Part shown: one piece after another, positions 54,588-62,878 of the stretch
Numbering within the stretch: position 1 is the stretch's first letter
Layout of the letters: every line of letters starts with the position of its first letter
Assembly: GCF_900107795.1 (NCBI RefSeq)
Contig: NZ_FNRL01000034.1
Span: 1-62,878 of the forward strand
Reading direction: 5' to 3'
DNA length: 62,878 bases
From: Chitinophaga terrae (ex Kim and Jung 2007)
GTDB taxonomy: Bacteria > Bacteroidota > Bacteroidia > Chitinophagales > Chitinophagaceae
Made by a program: the position numbers and the translations under genes
Notes under the pieces: generated by a model
The model's input: only the letters and a program-made list of their open reading frames with translations
Databases searched by the model: none
Told to the model about the DNA's origin: nothing

Positions 54588-55448
54588 ATGGAAATCATCC
54601 GTCTATATAATACCCGTTCGGCCATCCTTGCCGGATATGATCAACAGTACTACCAGCTGAATGGGAGCTGGAATGAAATAGTGAACCGTAAAGGCCTGTT
54701 CCCATTCCTGCAACAAGCCATCAAGCAACAAACGGCGATCCCGTCATCAACAGCCGCAGAGATGATCGCCGGTCAGCTTATTGCGCCTATAGGCAGCCAG
54801 GAAGTCTGGGCTGCGGGCGTAACCTACTATCGCAGCCGTACCGCCAGGATGGAAGAATCGGAGATCTCGGGCGGCGCTACGTTTTATGATAAGGTATACG
54901 TGGCCGAACGCCCGGAGCTTTTCTTTAAAGCAACCCCGCATAGGGTATCAGGGCATGGACAGGAAGTGTATATCCGTGAAGATTCGACCTGGGATGTGCC
55001 GGAACCGGAGCTGACATTATTCATCAGCAGCGAAGGCAGCATCGAAGGCTATACGATCGGCAACGATATGAGCTCCAGGAGTATCGAAGGCGAAAACCCG
55101 CTGTATCTTCCGCAGGCCAAGGTGTATGAAAAATGCGCCGGTATGGGCCCCTGCCTGATGGTTCCTTCCTCGCCCATCCCTCCCGACACGCAGATCAGCT
55201 TATCTATATTCCGCGATAACAAAGTGGTGTATACCGACAGTGTTCCTATCAGCCAGATGAAGCGCGGACACCAGGAACTGGTTGATTTTCTTTACAGGGG
55301 ATGCGCGTTTCCTGATGGCTGTTACCTGATGACAGGCACCTGCCTGGTGCCGGATAACAGCTTTACGTTGCAGGATCATGATAGAGTAGAGATCAGTATC
55401 GATCACATCGGACAACTAACCAACCATGTGATGACCTACAGGAAGTAA
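54588..55448 (+). CDS. FAH-fold 2-keto-3-deoxy-pentonate dehydratase-like protein, 286 aa
   Basis: Belongs to the fumarylacetoacetate-hydrolase superfamily and is very like the KdaD/XylX branch: VWAAGVTYYRSRTARMEES, YDKVYVAERPELFFKATPHRVSGHG, STWDVPEPELTLFI with the metal Glu pair, GYTIGNDMSSRSIEGENPLYLPQAKVY and TGTCLVPDN. That branch removes water from 2-keto-3-deoxy-D-arabinonate or -xylonate to give 2-oxoglutarate semialdehyde. The 2,4-diketo acid hydrolase of L-fucose breakdown is a related alternative. Last gene of the operon, 6 bp after the DUF6786 gene, with a strong terminator behind it. Confidence 0.83.
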   Translation: MEIIRLYNTRSAILAGYDQQYYQLNGSWNEIVNRKGLFPFLQQAIKQQTAIPSSTAAEMIAGQLIAPIGSQEVWAAGVTYYRSRTARMEESEISGGATFYDKVYVAERPELFFKATPHRVSGHGQEVYIREDSTWDVPEPELTLFISSEGSIEGYTIGNDMSSRSIEGENPLYLPQAKVYEKCAGMGPCLMVPSSPIPPDTQISLSIFRDNKVVYTDSVPISQMKRGHQELVDFLYRGCAFPDGCYLMTGTCLVPDNSFTLQDHDRVEISIDHIGQLTNHVMTYRK

Positions 55449-55467
55449 GTTCGTTTAATATAGCAGA

Positions 55468-55497
55468 ACGGAGACCGGCTGGCCGGTCTCCGTTTTT
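55468..55497. terminator. strong shared terminator
   Basis: ACGGAGACCGG (55468-55478), loop CTGG, CCGGTCTCCGT (55483-55493), then TTTT. It ends the catabolic operon and, in the other direction, probably the GH116 transcript. Confidence 0.85.
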
Positions 55498-55499
55498 GT

Positions 55500-58040
55500 T
55501 TATACCAATTGCAAAGGCGCTTCTTTGCCTGCCACCATAGCCCTGGCAGCGGGGATAGTTCCCTGTACTGCTTTAACTGTTACCTTGCCCTGGCGCAGGG
55601 AAACAGTGCCAAAACCTGTATTGGTGGCCAGGAAGCCGGTAAAGTCGCCTACCTTCGAATCTACATGCAACACTTTATCTACCGCATCGTAACGCAGCCC
55701 GGTCAACGCCTGTAACAGCCCGTAACTCGACATAGCCCTTGCGTACCAGTGCCCGCATTCGTATTCATTGAACGGGTTCCTTACTGTTCCGTCGTACCGT
55801 TGCCTGCATTGCTTTACGATCTCCAGGCCTTTTTCCACTTCTCCATGAAAGATAAGATGGCTGGCTACCTGGTATTCGATGCCTGTCCATACTTCGTTGC
55901 TGTAAACAAAAGGAAGCGATAATTTACCCCCTTTAGGCCAGGAGCAGAGCAGCAGTCCTCCTTCCGTTCCCAGCGCATAGGTAGGACGTTGGGGGTTCAC
56001 ATGTTTACTGAGATCTTTCCTGAAATTATACCGGTGTACCGCCAGCAGATGGCTTTTAGCCTTTGCTGCGTCTATCGGTTCATCCAGCCCGCAAACCTTT
56101 GCGATCCACGCGCCGAGGATGCCGTCAGATAAACAGCCGTTCCCGTATTGATACTTTGGCCCTTCTTTTTGCAGTACCGTCAGCGCTTCAGGAGAATACC
56201 CCGTGTTAAATGACTGGCTTTTAACCGGGTCGGGGGCTTGCAGGCCTGTCCACCTGATCTGCTGGATGAAGTATTCGCCGTTATACAATTCCTTTTCCAG
56301 GTAAGCTTTCCCCTGTTGCAGGAGGGTACTGTAACCAGCTACATTCTTCCCCAAATACTGCCCCATTTCTATGAAAGCGGTAAGAGCGCCCAGGTAGAAA
56401 GTAGTACACATGCTGGTAGGTCCCCAGAATTCAATATCGTAGGTATTATGATGGGGTTCTTCCACGATCCCTTTCCTTTTCGGGTCCCAGGTTTTGATAC
56501 AGTAGTCCATACTGGTCTTAACCTTTGGATAAAGCTCTTCCAGCCATTGTTTATCGCCGCTGATCCGCCAGTCGCGGTATACTTTCATTATTCCGCCAAG
56601 TTGACCATCGGCAGCCGAGTGGAAATTATGAACAAGGGGTGAGATAGGAATATTAGCACGAAACCCCTGGTGCCCTTCGGCGTTTTGATTTTCGTTGAAT
56701 TCCGTATGCCTCAAACTTCTTTCCAGTGCGGGGAACAAATGAGGTACGGCCTGGGCATAATTCCAGACGTGCGTACAGCTGCCATGGCAACTGCCCCAGC
56801 TATCGCCGCTGCCTTCCCAGCACCAGAATCGGCCATCATGTTGCCGCATAACGGTTGGGGATTTCAGGATGGTAAGATTGGCTGCTACTGCTTCCAGCAC
56901 TTCTGTTGGCAAGGTGCTGTTGTAGAAAGTATCGGTGAAGAGGGCTGTTTGTTTTTTTAAGGTATCGTATTGTTCTTTCCAGTGAGCCGCTACTTCCTGC
57001 ACGTCAGCAAAACGGCTGCTGTACCAGGGCCGGTAGCAGGATTCAGGATCGCTTTTGCCGCTGGCATCCTCTCCTATCCTCAGTTTGGAATCTGGCACAT
57101 ACCAGGCCATCTGCAACCTGATCGTTTTCCTTTCACCGGGTTTTAGAGTAAAAGGAACAAAGAGGGAGCCGCCGGGAGCGTCGTTCTCCACGGGAGCGGA
57201 TTGCCTGGTTTCTCCATCGGCAATGGTATTCCATACCATGGTAAGCGGATCGAACCAACCGCCCCTGAACCAGCAATGGTCCACAATTGCCTTTTCGTTT
57301 GTATAGATGGCGAATTGGCCGTTCTTTTCCGGCGCGTTAGGCATGGGGGCCTGGGAGAGTATAAACCCGTTATCCAGGGGCTTCACGGTTTGCCCGGTAT
57401 CTGCCTGCCGCATAAAGTTGCGGGCATGGTATGAGAAGATGAATTCTTCTGTTTGCGCTCCTTTGTTAGTGATCTCGTATTCAAGTGCGCCAACAGGCAT
57501 ACTGGCGTTATCTTCCGCGCCGGGAGTAAAAGGGCTCCAGCCGGTTATCTTTACGGCAATAGGAATGTCGGCATCGCGGAGGTTGACTTCAGCAAAGGGG
57601 AAACGGGCCCGGAACTCCGCAGACCTGTACCTGGGCAAGCCCCAGCTTGCGCCGCCTGTACCGCCGAGGCCTGCATCCCGCTGGCCAAACTTCTTCCAAT
57701 CGGGTACCAGTCCTTCCAGTACCCTGGCATAAGCAGGTTTCCCTTTAACGGCTAAAGCGGCAAAGAGAGTTGGTTCGTAAAAGATCTCAGGGTTATGCCT
57801 TACAGACATGTGTGAAATGGCGCCCGTACCTTCCAGGCAAAACATGCCGGCGCCGATCCCGCCAACAGGAAAGGCTATACGGTTATTATATCTTTCTTTA
57901 TAAACATCATTAAATCTCCTTCCTGTGCCGGGCTTAGGCTGTTTGGAAGGTTCTTTTGCAAGGGCTGGAATGGCAGAAGCGCCAAGGCAGGTCACTGCAA
58001 CATTCCGGAGAAAAGAACGACGGTTATTACGCTTATTCAT
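55500..58040 (-). CDS. GH116-family glycoside hydrolase with Tat signal, 846 aa
   Basis: The N-terminus RRSFLRNVAVTCLGASAIPALA is a Tat signal. The N-terminal beta domain begins NNRIAFPVGGIGAGMFCLEGTGAI, the standard opening of GH116/DUF608 proteins. In the (alpha/alpha)6 domain the candidate nucleophile is Glu409 (RFWCWEGSG) and the candidate acid is Asp535 (HNTYDIEFWGP). GH116 enzymes include glucosyl- and xylosylceramidases; a D-arabinofuranosidase activity has also been reported as I recall. It converges on the catabolic operon and carries the shared operator and a good promoter upstream. Confidence 0.88.
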   Translation of the reverse strand: MNKRNNRRSFLRNVAVTCLGASAIPALAKEPSKQPKPGTGRRFNDVYKERYNNRIAFPVGGIGAGMFCLEGTGAISHMSVRHNPEIFYEPTLFAALAVKGKPAYARVLEGLVPDWKKFGQRDAGLGGTGGASWGLPRYRSAEFRARFPFAEVNLRDADIPIAVKITGWSPFTPGAEDNASMPVGALEYEITNKGAQTEEFIFSYHARNFMRQADTGQTVKPLDNGFILSQAPMPNAPEKNGQFAIYTNEKAIVDHCWFRGGWFDPLTMVWNTIADGETRQSAPVENDAPGGSLFVPFTLKPGERKTIRLQMAWYVPDSKLRIGEDASGKSDPESCYRPWYSSRFADVQEVAAHWKEQYDTLKKQTALFTDTFYNSTLPTEVLEAVAANLTILKSPTVMRQHDGRFWCWEGSGDSWGSCHGSCTHVWNYAQAVPHLFPALERSLRHTEFNENQNAEGHQGFRANIPISPLVHNFHSAADGQLGGIMKVYRDWRISGDKQWLEELYPKVKTSMDYCIKTWDPKRKGIVEEPHHNTYDIEFWGPTSMCTTFYLGALTAFIEMGQYLGKNVAGYSTLLQQGKAYLEKELYNGEYFIQQIRWTGLQAPDPVKSQSFNTGYSPEALTVLQKEGPKYQYGNGCLSDGILGAWIAKVCGLDEPIDAAKAKSHLLAVHRYNFRKDLSKHVNPQRPTYALGTEGGLLLCSWPKGGKLSLPFVYSNEVWTGIEYQVASHLIFHGEVEKGLEIVKQCRQRYDGTVRNPFNEYECGHWYARAMSSYGLLQALTGLRYDAVDKVLHVDSKVGDFTGFLATNTGFGTVSLRQGKVTVKAVQGTIPAARAMVAGKEAPLQLV

Positions 58041-58100
58041 ACGTCAAATAGGTTTGTGATCAGTACTATGCCGACATAGTTTTTTCAGAACGTGGCTCAA

Positions 58101-58120
58101 ATGCTTAATCGTTTAAGCAT
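58101..58120. promoter_or_regulatory. LacI-type operator before GH116
   Basis: ATGCTTAATCGTTTAAGCAT is a 20-bp palindrome with a single mismatched pair. It matches the sites before lacI and GH172. It lies downstream of the predicted -7 element, at about +7 to +26 of the GH116 transcript. Confidence 0.7.
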
Positions 58121-58132
58121 TACTGTTAAGAA

Positions 58133-58163
58133 TAAAGCTAAAATAAATTGCGGGCAAATCAAA
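58133..58163 (-). promoter_or_regulatory. Bacteroidota-type promoter of the GH116 gene
   Basis: On the minus strand TTTG (58160-58163), a 19-base spacer and TAGCTTTA (58133-58140; one mismatch to TAnnTTTG). The operator follows directly, consistent with repression. Confidence 0.55.
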
Positions 58164-58184
58164 AATTATTTGACCAATGAAGAT

Positions 58185-59060
58185 CTATGCTTTTAAACGC
58201 TGGCGGATCAGTGAGGCCAACTGTTTCAGCGGTTCGTTAGCTTCTTTGTGCATACAGGCGTACCATCTTCTTTTACGCAAAGGCGAATCCAGCGGTATTA
58301 CTTTTAACTGGTTATTGAGATAGGGTTGCGCGGCCCAGCGGGCCATTACCGTAATCCCGATATTTGCTTTCACCATTTCGATGATGGCTTCCGTCAGCGG
58401 AACTGCCATTAGCTTTTTCGGAGGAGTAAGTTTCAGGTAGTTCTCCAGTACCGAGCCGGTATTATTCCCGAAGTTATAGACCAGCACTGTTTGCCCGGCA
58501 ATATGATCGCTTTTGATCTTTTTCAGTTCAGCCAGCGGGTGTTCTTTGCTGATCACCGCCACCAGTTCGTCGTCGAAGAGGGTTTCATACCTGAAACGAT
58601 CATCGGTTTGCCGTTTGCTGACAATGGCCAGGTCGAGCTGCCCTTCCTCCAGGCTTTTCATAGGGCGCTGGGTAGCCTGCACCACTATTTCTACCATGAC
58701 TTCGGGATATTGCTGCCTGAAGGTGTGCAGTATGGCCGGCAGCCAATGATAGCAGGTATAACATTCGGTACTGAGGCGGATCGTTTGCTTTCTGCCTTCT
58801 TTCAGCAGCTGCAGGTCTGAATGCAGCTCCTCCATCATTGGCAGCACAGTTTCTGCCTGTTCCAGCACTTTGCGCCCCGCTTCCGTGAGGATCATCTTTT
58901 TGCCTGAACGATGGAAAAGCTGGAGCCCCAGCAGTCCTTCCAGGTCGCGGATCTGGTGACTGAGGGCCGACTGTGTAAGGTTCAGCTTCTGGGACGCCCT
59001 GGTTACCGAGCCTTCCGAAATAATGCGTTTAACTATCTGCAAATGCTGTAAAGTTATCAT
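58185..59060 (-). CDS. LysR-family transcriptional regulator, 291 aa
   Basis: N-terminal winged HTH (LQIVKRIISEGSVTRASQKLNLTQSALSHQIRDLEGLLGLQLFHRSGKKMILTEAG) and a substrate-binding domain (RLSTECYTCYHWLPAILHTFRQQYPEV), resembling MetR-type regulators. It is divergent from the MBL-fold gene 86 bp away, the usual arrangement for a LysR regulator and its target. The effector is not evident. It probably controls the MBL gene rather than the glycan locus. Confidence 0.9.
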   Translation of the reverse strand: MITLQHLQIVKRIISEGSVTRASQKLNLTQSALSHQIRDLEGLLGLQLFHRSGKKMILTEAGRKVLEQAETVLPMMEELHSDLQLLKEGRKQTIRLSTECYTCYHWLPAILHTFRQQYPEVMVEIVVQATQRPMKSLEEGQLDLAIVSKRQTDDRFRYETLFDDELVAVISKEHPLAELKKIKSDHIAGQTVLVYNFGNNTGSVLENYLKLTPPKKLMAVPLTEAIIEMVKANIGITVMARWAAQPYLNNQLKVIPLDSPLRKRRWYACMHKEANEPLKQLASLIRQRLKA

Positions 59061-59145
59061 TAGAAATACTCATTATTTCATCAAAAATAATTCACTTTTC
59101 TCATAATTTACTTTCTTCTACTTTTGGTGTATCAAATTACTGATT

Positions 59146-59889
59146 ATGAAAGTTCAACGTTTAGGATGGGCAGGGATCAAAATAACCGCGCATCAGCAAA
59201 CCATACTGATCGATGCAGTAGAGCATTTCGACAGGGGCAAATTTTTACTCGACACACCCGACGCCTCTTATAAGTTCAGCGACAATACAAAAGCTGATAT
59301 TGTACTGATCACGCATTTGCACAAGGATCATTACGACGCGGAGCTGATCCGTAAAGTATTGAAACCGGGAGGCAAATTCATTGTATCCGACGAAATTGCC
59401 GGCGATATTAAAGCAGATGGATTCAACGACTTTACCAGCTTGCAACTGAATGAAACATTTTCCGTCAATAATATTACCATCACACCTGTTTTTGCGATGG
59501 ATGGAACAGGCGACAAACAGGTATCCTGGGTCATAGAAGACGGAACACACAGGATACTTCATGGCGGCGACACCATCTGGCATAACCAGTTCTGGGCGAT
59601 AGGAAGGCAATACAATTCCTTTGATGCGGTATTTCTTCCTGTCAATGGCGCAACCATGTATTTCCTTAAACCTTTCAGTCCTATACCTGCCACGCTCACG
59701 CCAATACAGGCAGTATCGGCCGCCCACCTGGTAAACGCTTCTACACTGGTGCCTATTCATTATGGCTTTAATAAAACAGGTTTATACGAAGAATTTCCCG
59801 ACGTGGTGCCAACGTTGAAAAAAGAAGCCGCTGCACAGAACGTAATGTTGAAACTTCTGCAGGCAGGAGAAAGCATAGAATGGAATTAA
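59146..59889 (+). CDS. MBL-fold (UlaG-like) metal-dependent hydrolase, 247 aa
   Basis: Metallo-beta-lactamase fold with the metal motif THLHKDHYD (about 64-72), a further ligand region LHGGDTIWH, and the C-terminal PIHYGF. The opening QRLGWAGIKITAHQQTILIDAVEHF is typical of UlaG-like cytosolic hydrolases. The substrate could be a lactone or cyclic ester; a lactonase for the sugar pathway is possible, but it lies outside the LacI regulon. Its stop overlaps the MFS gene end by 4 bases. Confidence 0.85.
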   Translation: MKVQRLGWAGIKITAHQQTILIDAVEHFDRGKFLLDTPDASYKFSDNTKADIVLITHLHKDHYDAELIRKVLKPGGKFIVSDEIAGDIKADGFNDFTSLQLNETFSVNNITITPVFAMDGTGDKQVSWVIEDGTHRILHGGDTIWHNQFWAIGRQYNSFDAVFLPVNGATMYFLKPFSPIPATLTPIQAVSAAHLVNASTLVPIHYGFNKTGLYEEFPDVVPTLKKEAAAQNVMLKLLQAGESIEWN

Positions 59890-61436
59890 GCACCAGGCCT
59901 GGTTTGCATGGAAGAGGGAATGAAGAGAAATCCTGTTACCCCGCCTGCAAGCCCCAGGATACCTGACAGCAACAGTATTTTACGATAAGCGGCAATGAAG
60001 CTATTGTGATACGCATTGATCACCTGCTGGTGCAACGATTGCTGAACAACCGAAGGCACCTTGGCATTGCCCAGGTTGCCGGCCTGCAACATTACCGCTT
60101 TATAAGAAGCCGGATCAAGATGCAGTGGTTGTATAGATTGTTGCAACATCCCGGTGAAAAATAAACCGGCCAAAGCGCCGAAGACAGCAACAGCGAAAAC
60201 ACTTGCAATCCTGCTGATAGCGTTGTTGGTACCGGATGCGATCCCCGACAGGTGATCCGGCAATGCCCCCATTACAGTAGCTGTCAAAGGCGCTACAGTA
60301 AAAGACATACCAGCGCCCAATACCAGGATGCCGGGGAAAAAAGTGGTCCAATAGTCGCGGTACCCGTTCGTTTGCCCGATAAAAGAAAGCAAAATAAGCC
60401 CGATGCCTGCAACAACAGGGCCGATGGTAAGGAAAATGCGGGGCCCCCATTTATCTGCCAGCGATCCGGCAAACCGGGCGATCAGCATCATTAGTATCGT
60501 GAACGGGAGGAACGACATACCCGATTCTGTTTGCGTATAATGCTGTACCTGGATCATATTAAGTGAAACAAAGAGCATTCCGCCGCTTAATCCTGCATAC
60601 AGGAATAAGGTCAGAAGATTGCACCCGCTGAATACCCTGTTCTTAAACAAGCCCAAAGGCATCATGGGATTTTTGCTGCGCCCTTCTACCCAAATAAATC
60701 CTCCCAGAAACAACAGGCCGGTAACTACAGTTCCACAAACGAAAATATCTTTCCATCCTTTACCAGGCATCCGGAGAAGCCCGAAGGTCAGCAAAGCTAA
60801 TCCAACGGCTATCAAAGCTGCACCGGGGTAGTCGATCTTCCCTGTGTCTGTTTCATCTTTTGTTTCCGCCACCTTCGTGGCAAGTATCAGCAACGCCACT
60901 ACGCCTATCGGCACATTGATAAAAAAGATGAACCTCCATAAACCCGCATCGGCCAATGCGCCGCCCAGGATAGGTCCGCCAAGGGTTACCAGGGTTGTAA
61001 CAGCCGACCAGGTGCCGATGGCTTTGCCCCGTTCTTTATCATTGATCACAGAAGTGATGAGCGAAAGACTGCCGGGAATCATAAGCGCCCCTCCTATTCC
61101 CTGCACCACGCGGAATATAACCAGCAACGTAATGTTCCCCGCGAAGCCGCAGGCGGCGGAACCAGCGATAAAAATGGCGATGCCGATCATAAAGATCTTC
61201 TTTCTCCCCAATTTATCACCCAACGCTCCTCCTATCAGGATCAGCGCTGCCAGCATAAGCAGGTAGGCGTTCAATACCCAGAACAGTGCGGCGCCGGAAG
61301 CATCCAGGCTTTGTTGCAAAGCCGGCAACACCACGTTCAATGCAGTTCCATCTATAAACGCCATGGCAGAAGCCATGATGGTGGCAGCCATCACCCATCT
61401 GCCAGCAGCGCTCTTCAAGGCTATATTGCCCATCAT
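59886..61436 (-). CDS. MFS transporter, DHA2 (EmrB/QacA) type, 516 aa
   Basis: Start set at the ATG complementary to 61434-61436 (MMGNIALKSAAGRW), 8 bp after the upstream stop; the frame also extends 20 codons into the upstream gene. About 14 membrane helices with motif A-like GGALGDKLGRKKIF, motif C IMIPGSLSLITSVINDKERGKAIGTWSAV and motif D1 near the start (AFIDGTALNVVLPAL). Proton-driven exporter of drugs or small molecules. Probably co-transcribed with the amide hydrolase gene upstream. Confidence 0.9.
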   Translation of the reverse strand: MMGNIALKSAAGRWVMAATIMASAMAFIDGTALNVVLPALQQSLDASGAALFWVLNAYLLMLAALILIGGALGDKLGRKKIFMIGIAIFIAGSAACGFAGNITLLVIFRVVQGIGGALMIPGSLSLITSVINDKERGKAIGTWSAVTTLVTLGGPILGGALADAGLWRFIFFINVPIGVVALLILATKVAETKDETDTGKIDYPGAALIAVGLALLTFGLLRMPGKGWKDIFVCGTVVTGLLFLGGFIWVEGRSKNPMMPLGLFKNRVFSGCNLLTLFLYAGLSGGMLFVSLNMIQVQHYTQTESGMSFLPFTILMMLIARFAGSLADKWGPRIFLTIGPVVAGIGLILLSFIGQTNGYRDYWTTFFPGILVLGAGMSFTVAPLTATVMGALPDHLSGIASGTNNAISRIASVFAVAVFGALAGLFFTGMLQQSIQPLHLDPASYKAVMLQAGNLGNAKVPSVVQQSLHQQVINAYHNSFIAAYRKILLLSGILGLAGGVTGFLFIPSSMQTRPGA

Positions 61437-61443
61437 TAACAAT

Positions 61444-62478
61444 TTAAATACCCTGAAATTTAAACGGCGGGGATTTAACAAATGACCTGGTAGCATTACC
61501 CGCGTAGGTTTCTCCGTTTACCAGGCTTAATTTTTTCACTCCCCCTGCGGAACTGAAATCCACGTCCCTGAAGTTAACCCAAAAAACATTAGGCGTCAGC
61601 GCTGTTTCAAAAAAGTAAACCAGGTTTTTATGATCTGCAACCGAACGCCAACGGGTAGAGGAAATGTTAGGTTGACCAGGCGTTGTGATCCCGTAAGGCA
61701 CTGAACAGTTGCGGATCACGCTGAATGCACACGCCACCGCTACGCGTGTGTTGTCTGTTTTCGGCACTGCATCGGCATAAAAAGACGCTCTTACAAACCT
61801 GTCGGCCGCCCGGTTGGTACCCGGCAACATCACCGTTCCTCCTATCTCTTTCCAGTATTCGTTCAGGGCAAGCTGCTTGTCGAAAGTCGGCGAATTGGTC
61901 ATCACGTTATAAGAAGTATCGTGATGAATGATCATCTTCCCTTTAATAAACTCAAACACGGCATTGTCCCCATTTGCATCGGAAACCGAGAGGTGTAGAG
62001 TAGCCAGGCGATTCTGCCCTGGCACATCATCCGAAATGATCTGGTAAGCGTTTTTCTCTGATGCTGCTACTACTTCATTTACCGTAGCGAAGTTATCCAA
62101 CACATACTGTACCCAGGCGGCAATACTCAGGCCAGGGATACGGGTATCGCGTACCGGGTATTCCGACTCTCCCAACCATAACAAATTCGCTACAAGTCCT
62201 TTTTCATTCATACCATCTGTACTGGCTATATTATACGCGCTGGCCACTACGCTGCCGTATTTCGATGTCCATTTACAGGAATTGGGCCCTGCCACTCCAT
62301 CACGTTGCATTCCCCTGGGGAACAACCACAGATCGGTAGCTATATCTTCCTTCCAGTCCATAGATCTCGCGGTAAGGACCAAATTATCCAGGCCTTTGTA
62401 AACCACCCTGGTACAGGCGTGGCTAAGAGCAGAAAGCGCTACCAATGCGGCAGTCAGTATACTGGTTTTCTTCTTCAT
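61444..62478 (-). CDS. exported linear-amide (choloylglycine-type) Ntn hydrolase, 344 aa
   Basis: Start at MKKKTSIL (62478); an ATG 9 codons upstream is possible. Signal cleavage after HA would expose Cys22 (CTRVVYKG), the N-terminal nucleophile expected for this family, whose members include bile-salt hydrolases and penicillin V acylases. Supporting motifs: LTARSMDW, NEKGLVANLLWL, NVMTNSPTFDKQL. It cleaves non-peptide amide bonds in the periplasm; acyl-homoserine lactones or antibiotics are possible substrates. A group II intron ends about 60 bp upstream of the start, between this gene and any older promoter. Confidence 0.87.
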   Translation of the reverse strand: MKKKTSILTAALVALSALSHACTRVVYKGLDNLVLTARSMDWKEDIATDLWLFPRGMQRDGVAGPNSCKWTSKYGSVVASAYNIASTDGMNEKGLVANLLWLGESEYPVRDTRIPGLSIAAWVQYVLDNFATVNEVVAASEKNAYQIISDDVPGQNRLATLHLSVSDANGDNAVFEFIKGKMIIHHDTSYNVMTNSPTFDKQLALNEYWKEIGGTVMLPGTNRAADRFVRASFYADAVPKTDNTRVAVACAFSVIRNCSVPYGITTPGQPNISSTRWRSVADHKNLVYFFETALTPNVFWVNFRDVDFSSAGGVKKLSLVNGETYAGNATRSFVKSPPFKFQGI

Positions 62479-62550
62479 ATAGAGGGGGTTTGCTTTCAAT
62501 AACACCCCGGTCCGCCAAATGTTTGTAAGAGGCGTATCAATCGAGTAGGA

Positions 62551-62573
62551 AGTGAGGGATTATTTCCCTCACT
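62551..62573 (-). ncRNA. group II intron domain VI hairpin
   Basis: AGTGAGGG pairs with CCCTCACT around an AT-rich 7-base loop. It lies just 3' of domain V, as domain VI does, though a bulged branch-point A is not obvious. Confidence 0.6.
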
Positions 62574-62583
62574 GTCCTCTCAC

Positions 62584-62616
62584 ACCACCGTACGTACCGG
62601 TCTGGTATACGGCGGT
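62584..62616 (-). ncRNA. group II intron domain V
   Basis: The 33-nt element has a lower stem ACCGCCGTA/TACGGTGGT with one G-T pair, a 2-base bulge CG on the 3' side, and an upper stem TACC/GGTA with loop AGACC. This is the conserved domain V shape. The catalytic triad reads CGC, as in some bacterial classes. Confidence 0.8.
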
Positions 62617-62619
62617 TTG

Positions 62620-62878
62620 TTAGAATAATTTAATCTGACTTTCTGTTTTCAGATAATAGCGTTCGTAAAATCCGACATAGCCTTCTTTCCTAAAGTATGC
62701 GTTGGTGAGGGTTCTGCATAGTATCGGACTACGAGCCGCACGGCTGTAACCTATACTCGTTTTGCTCCACATCCTTGCGTAATACTTTGATAAGCCAAGT
62801 TTTATAAGATTACGGTACCGGTTACGGATGGTTTTCCATTGCTTCCAGATACATATGCGCAGACGATTGTAGACTTTT
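62620..62878 (-). CDS. group II intron reverse transcriptase/maturase, C-terminal 86 aa
   Basis: The frame ends at the TAA complementary to 62620-62622 and is open to the window edge. The residues (RLRICIWKQWKTIRNRYRNL, KLGLSKYYARMWSKTSIGYSRAARSPILCRTLTNAYFRKEGY) match the maturase-specific domain of bacterial intron-encoded proteins, with the IWKQWK block typical. The reverse-transcriptase part is outside the window. Confidence 0.87.
   Translation of the reverse strand, partial: KVYNRLRICIWKQWKTIRNRYRNLIKLGLSKYYARMWSKTSIGYSRAARSPILCRTLTNAYFRKEGYVGFYERYYLKTESQIKLF

Larger units (their letters stand above)
62540..62878 (-). mobile_element. group II intron, 3' part
   Basis: On the minus strand the maturase C-terminus, a short spacer, domain V, domain VI and a CTACTCGAT-type end follow in the order expected for a bacterial group II intron. 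The 3' boundary is near 62540 by motif; exon joining is not visible. The 5' part lies beyond the window. Confidence 0.8.

Overview
The window looks like chromosome from a Bacteroidota bacterium close to Chitinophaga (Chitinophagaceae). The evidence is paired SusC/SusD genes, many lipoproteins, a PorV homologue with a type IX secretion cargo, and promoters of the Bacteroidota form TTTG-N19-TAnnTTTG. Most genes also lack a clear Shine-Dalgarno sequence.

1-6.4 kb is an AT-rich, decayed mobile island. It holds the 5' end of an IS4-type transposase, two orphan cargo genes (one a lipoprotein), a large palindrome, gene remnants, a small conserved ORF, a catalytically dead serine-recombinase paralogue and a full-length large serine recombinase. 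The recombinase frame runs antisense into a tRNA-Lys gene, which suggests integration at that tRNA.

6.5-23 kb is ordinary chromosome: a YdeI-type protein, YtxH/YccF membrane proteins, a complete urtABCDE urea-type ABC transporter behind an outer-membrane porin, a NarX/NarL-like two-component pair, an M1 peptidase, a DUF899 protein, a GNAT acetyltransferase, an AI-2E family membrane protein and small unknowns.

23-58 kb is the centre of interest, a polysaccharide utilisation locus with its own catabolic operon. A minus-strand operon of 12 genes (43882 down to 23063) encodes a T9SS surface protein, PorV, two SusC/SusD pairs and accessory surface lipoproteins (FAS1, CBM6-like, DUF5007, DUF5008, DUF4983, DUF1735). 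Next come a GH71/99-like protein, an isochorismatase-fold protein, a LacI regulator, and a plus-strand operon of GH172 (DUF2961), a ketoglutarate-semialdehyde-type dehydrogenase, an SDR sugar dehydrogenase, a UxaA-type dehydratase, a DUF6786 lipoprotein and a 2-keto-3-deoxy-pentonate dehydratase-like FAH protein. A convergent Tat-exported GH116 follows. A palindrome close to GCTTAAACGTTTAAGC lies at the 12-gene operon promoter, upstream of lacI, upstream of GH172 and at the GH116 promoter, so the set looks like one regulon. GH172 plus GH116 plus a non-phosphorylative pentose route suggests use of an arabinofuranose-containing glycan, possibly D-arabinan. That is inference.

58-62.9 kb carries a LysR regulator divergent from an MBL-fold hydrolase, a DHA2-type MFS exporter and an exported linear-amide (choloylglycine-type) hydrolase. 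The right edge holds the 3' end of a group II intron with its maturase C-terminus, inserted just upstream of the amide hydrolase.
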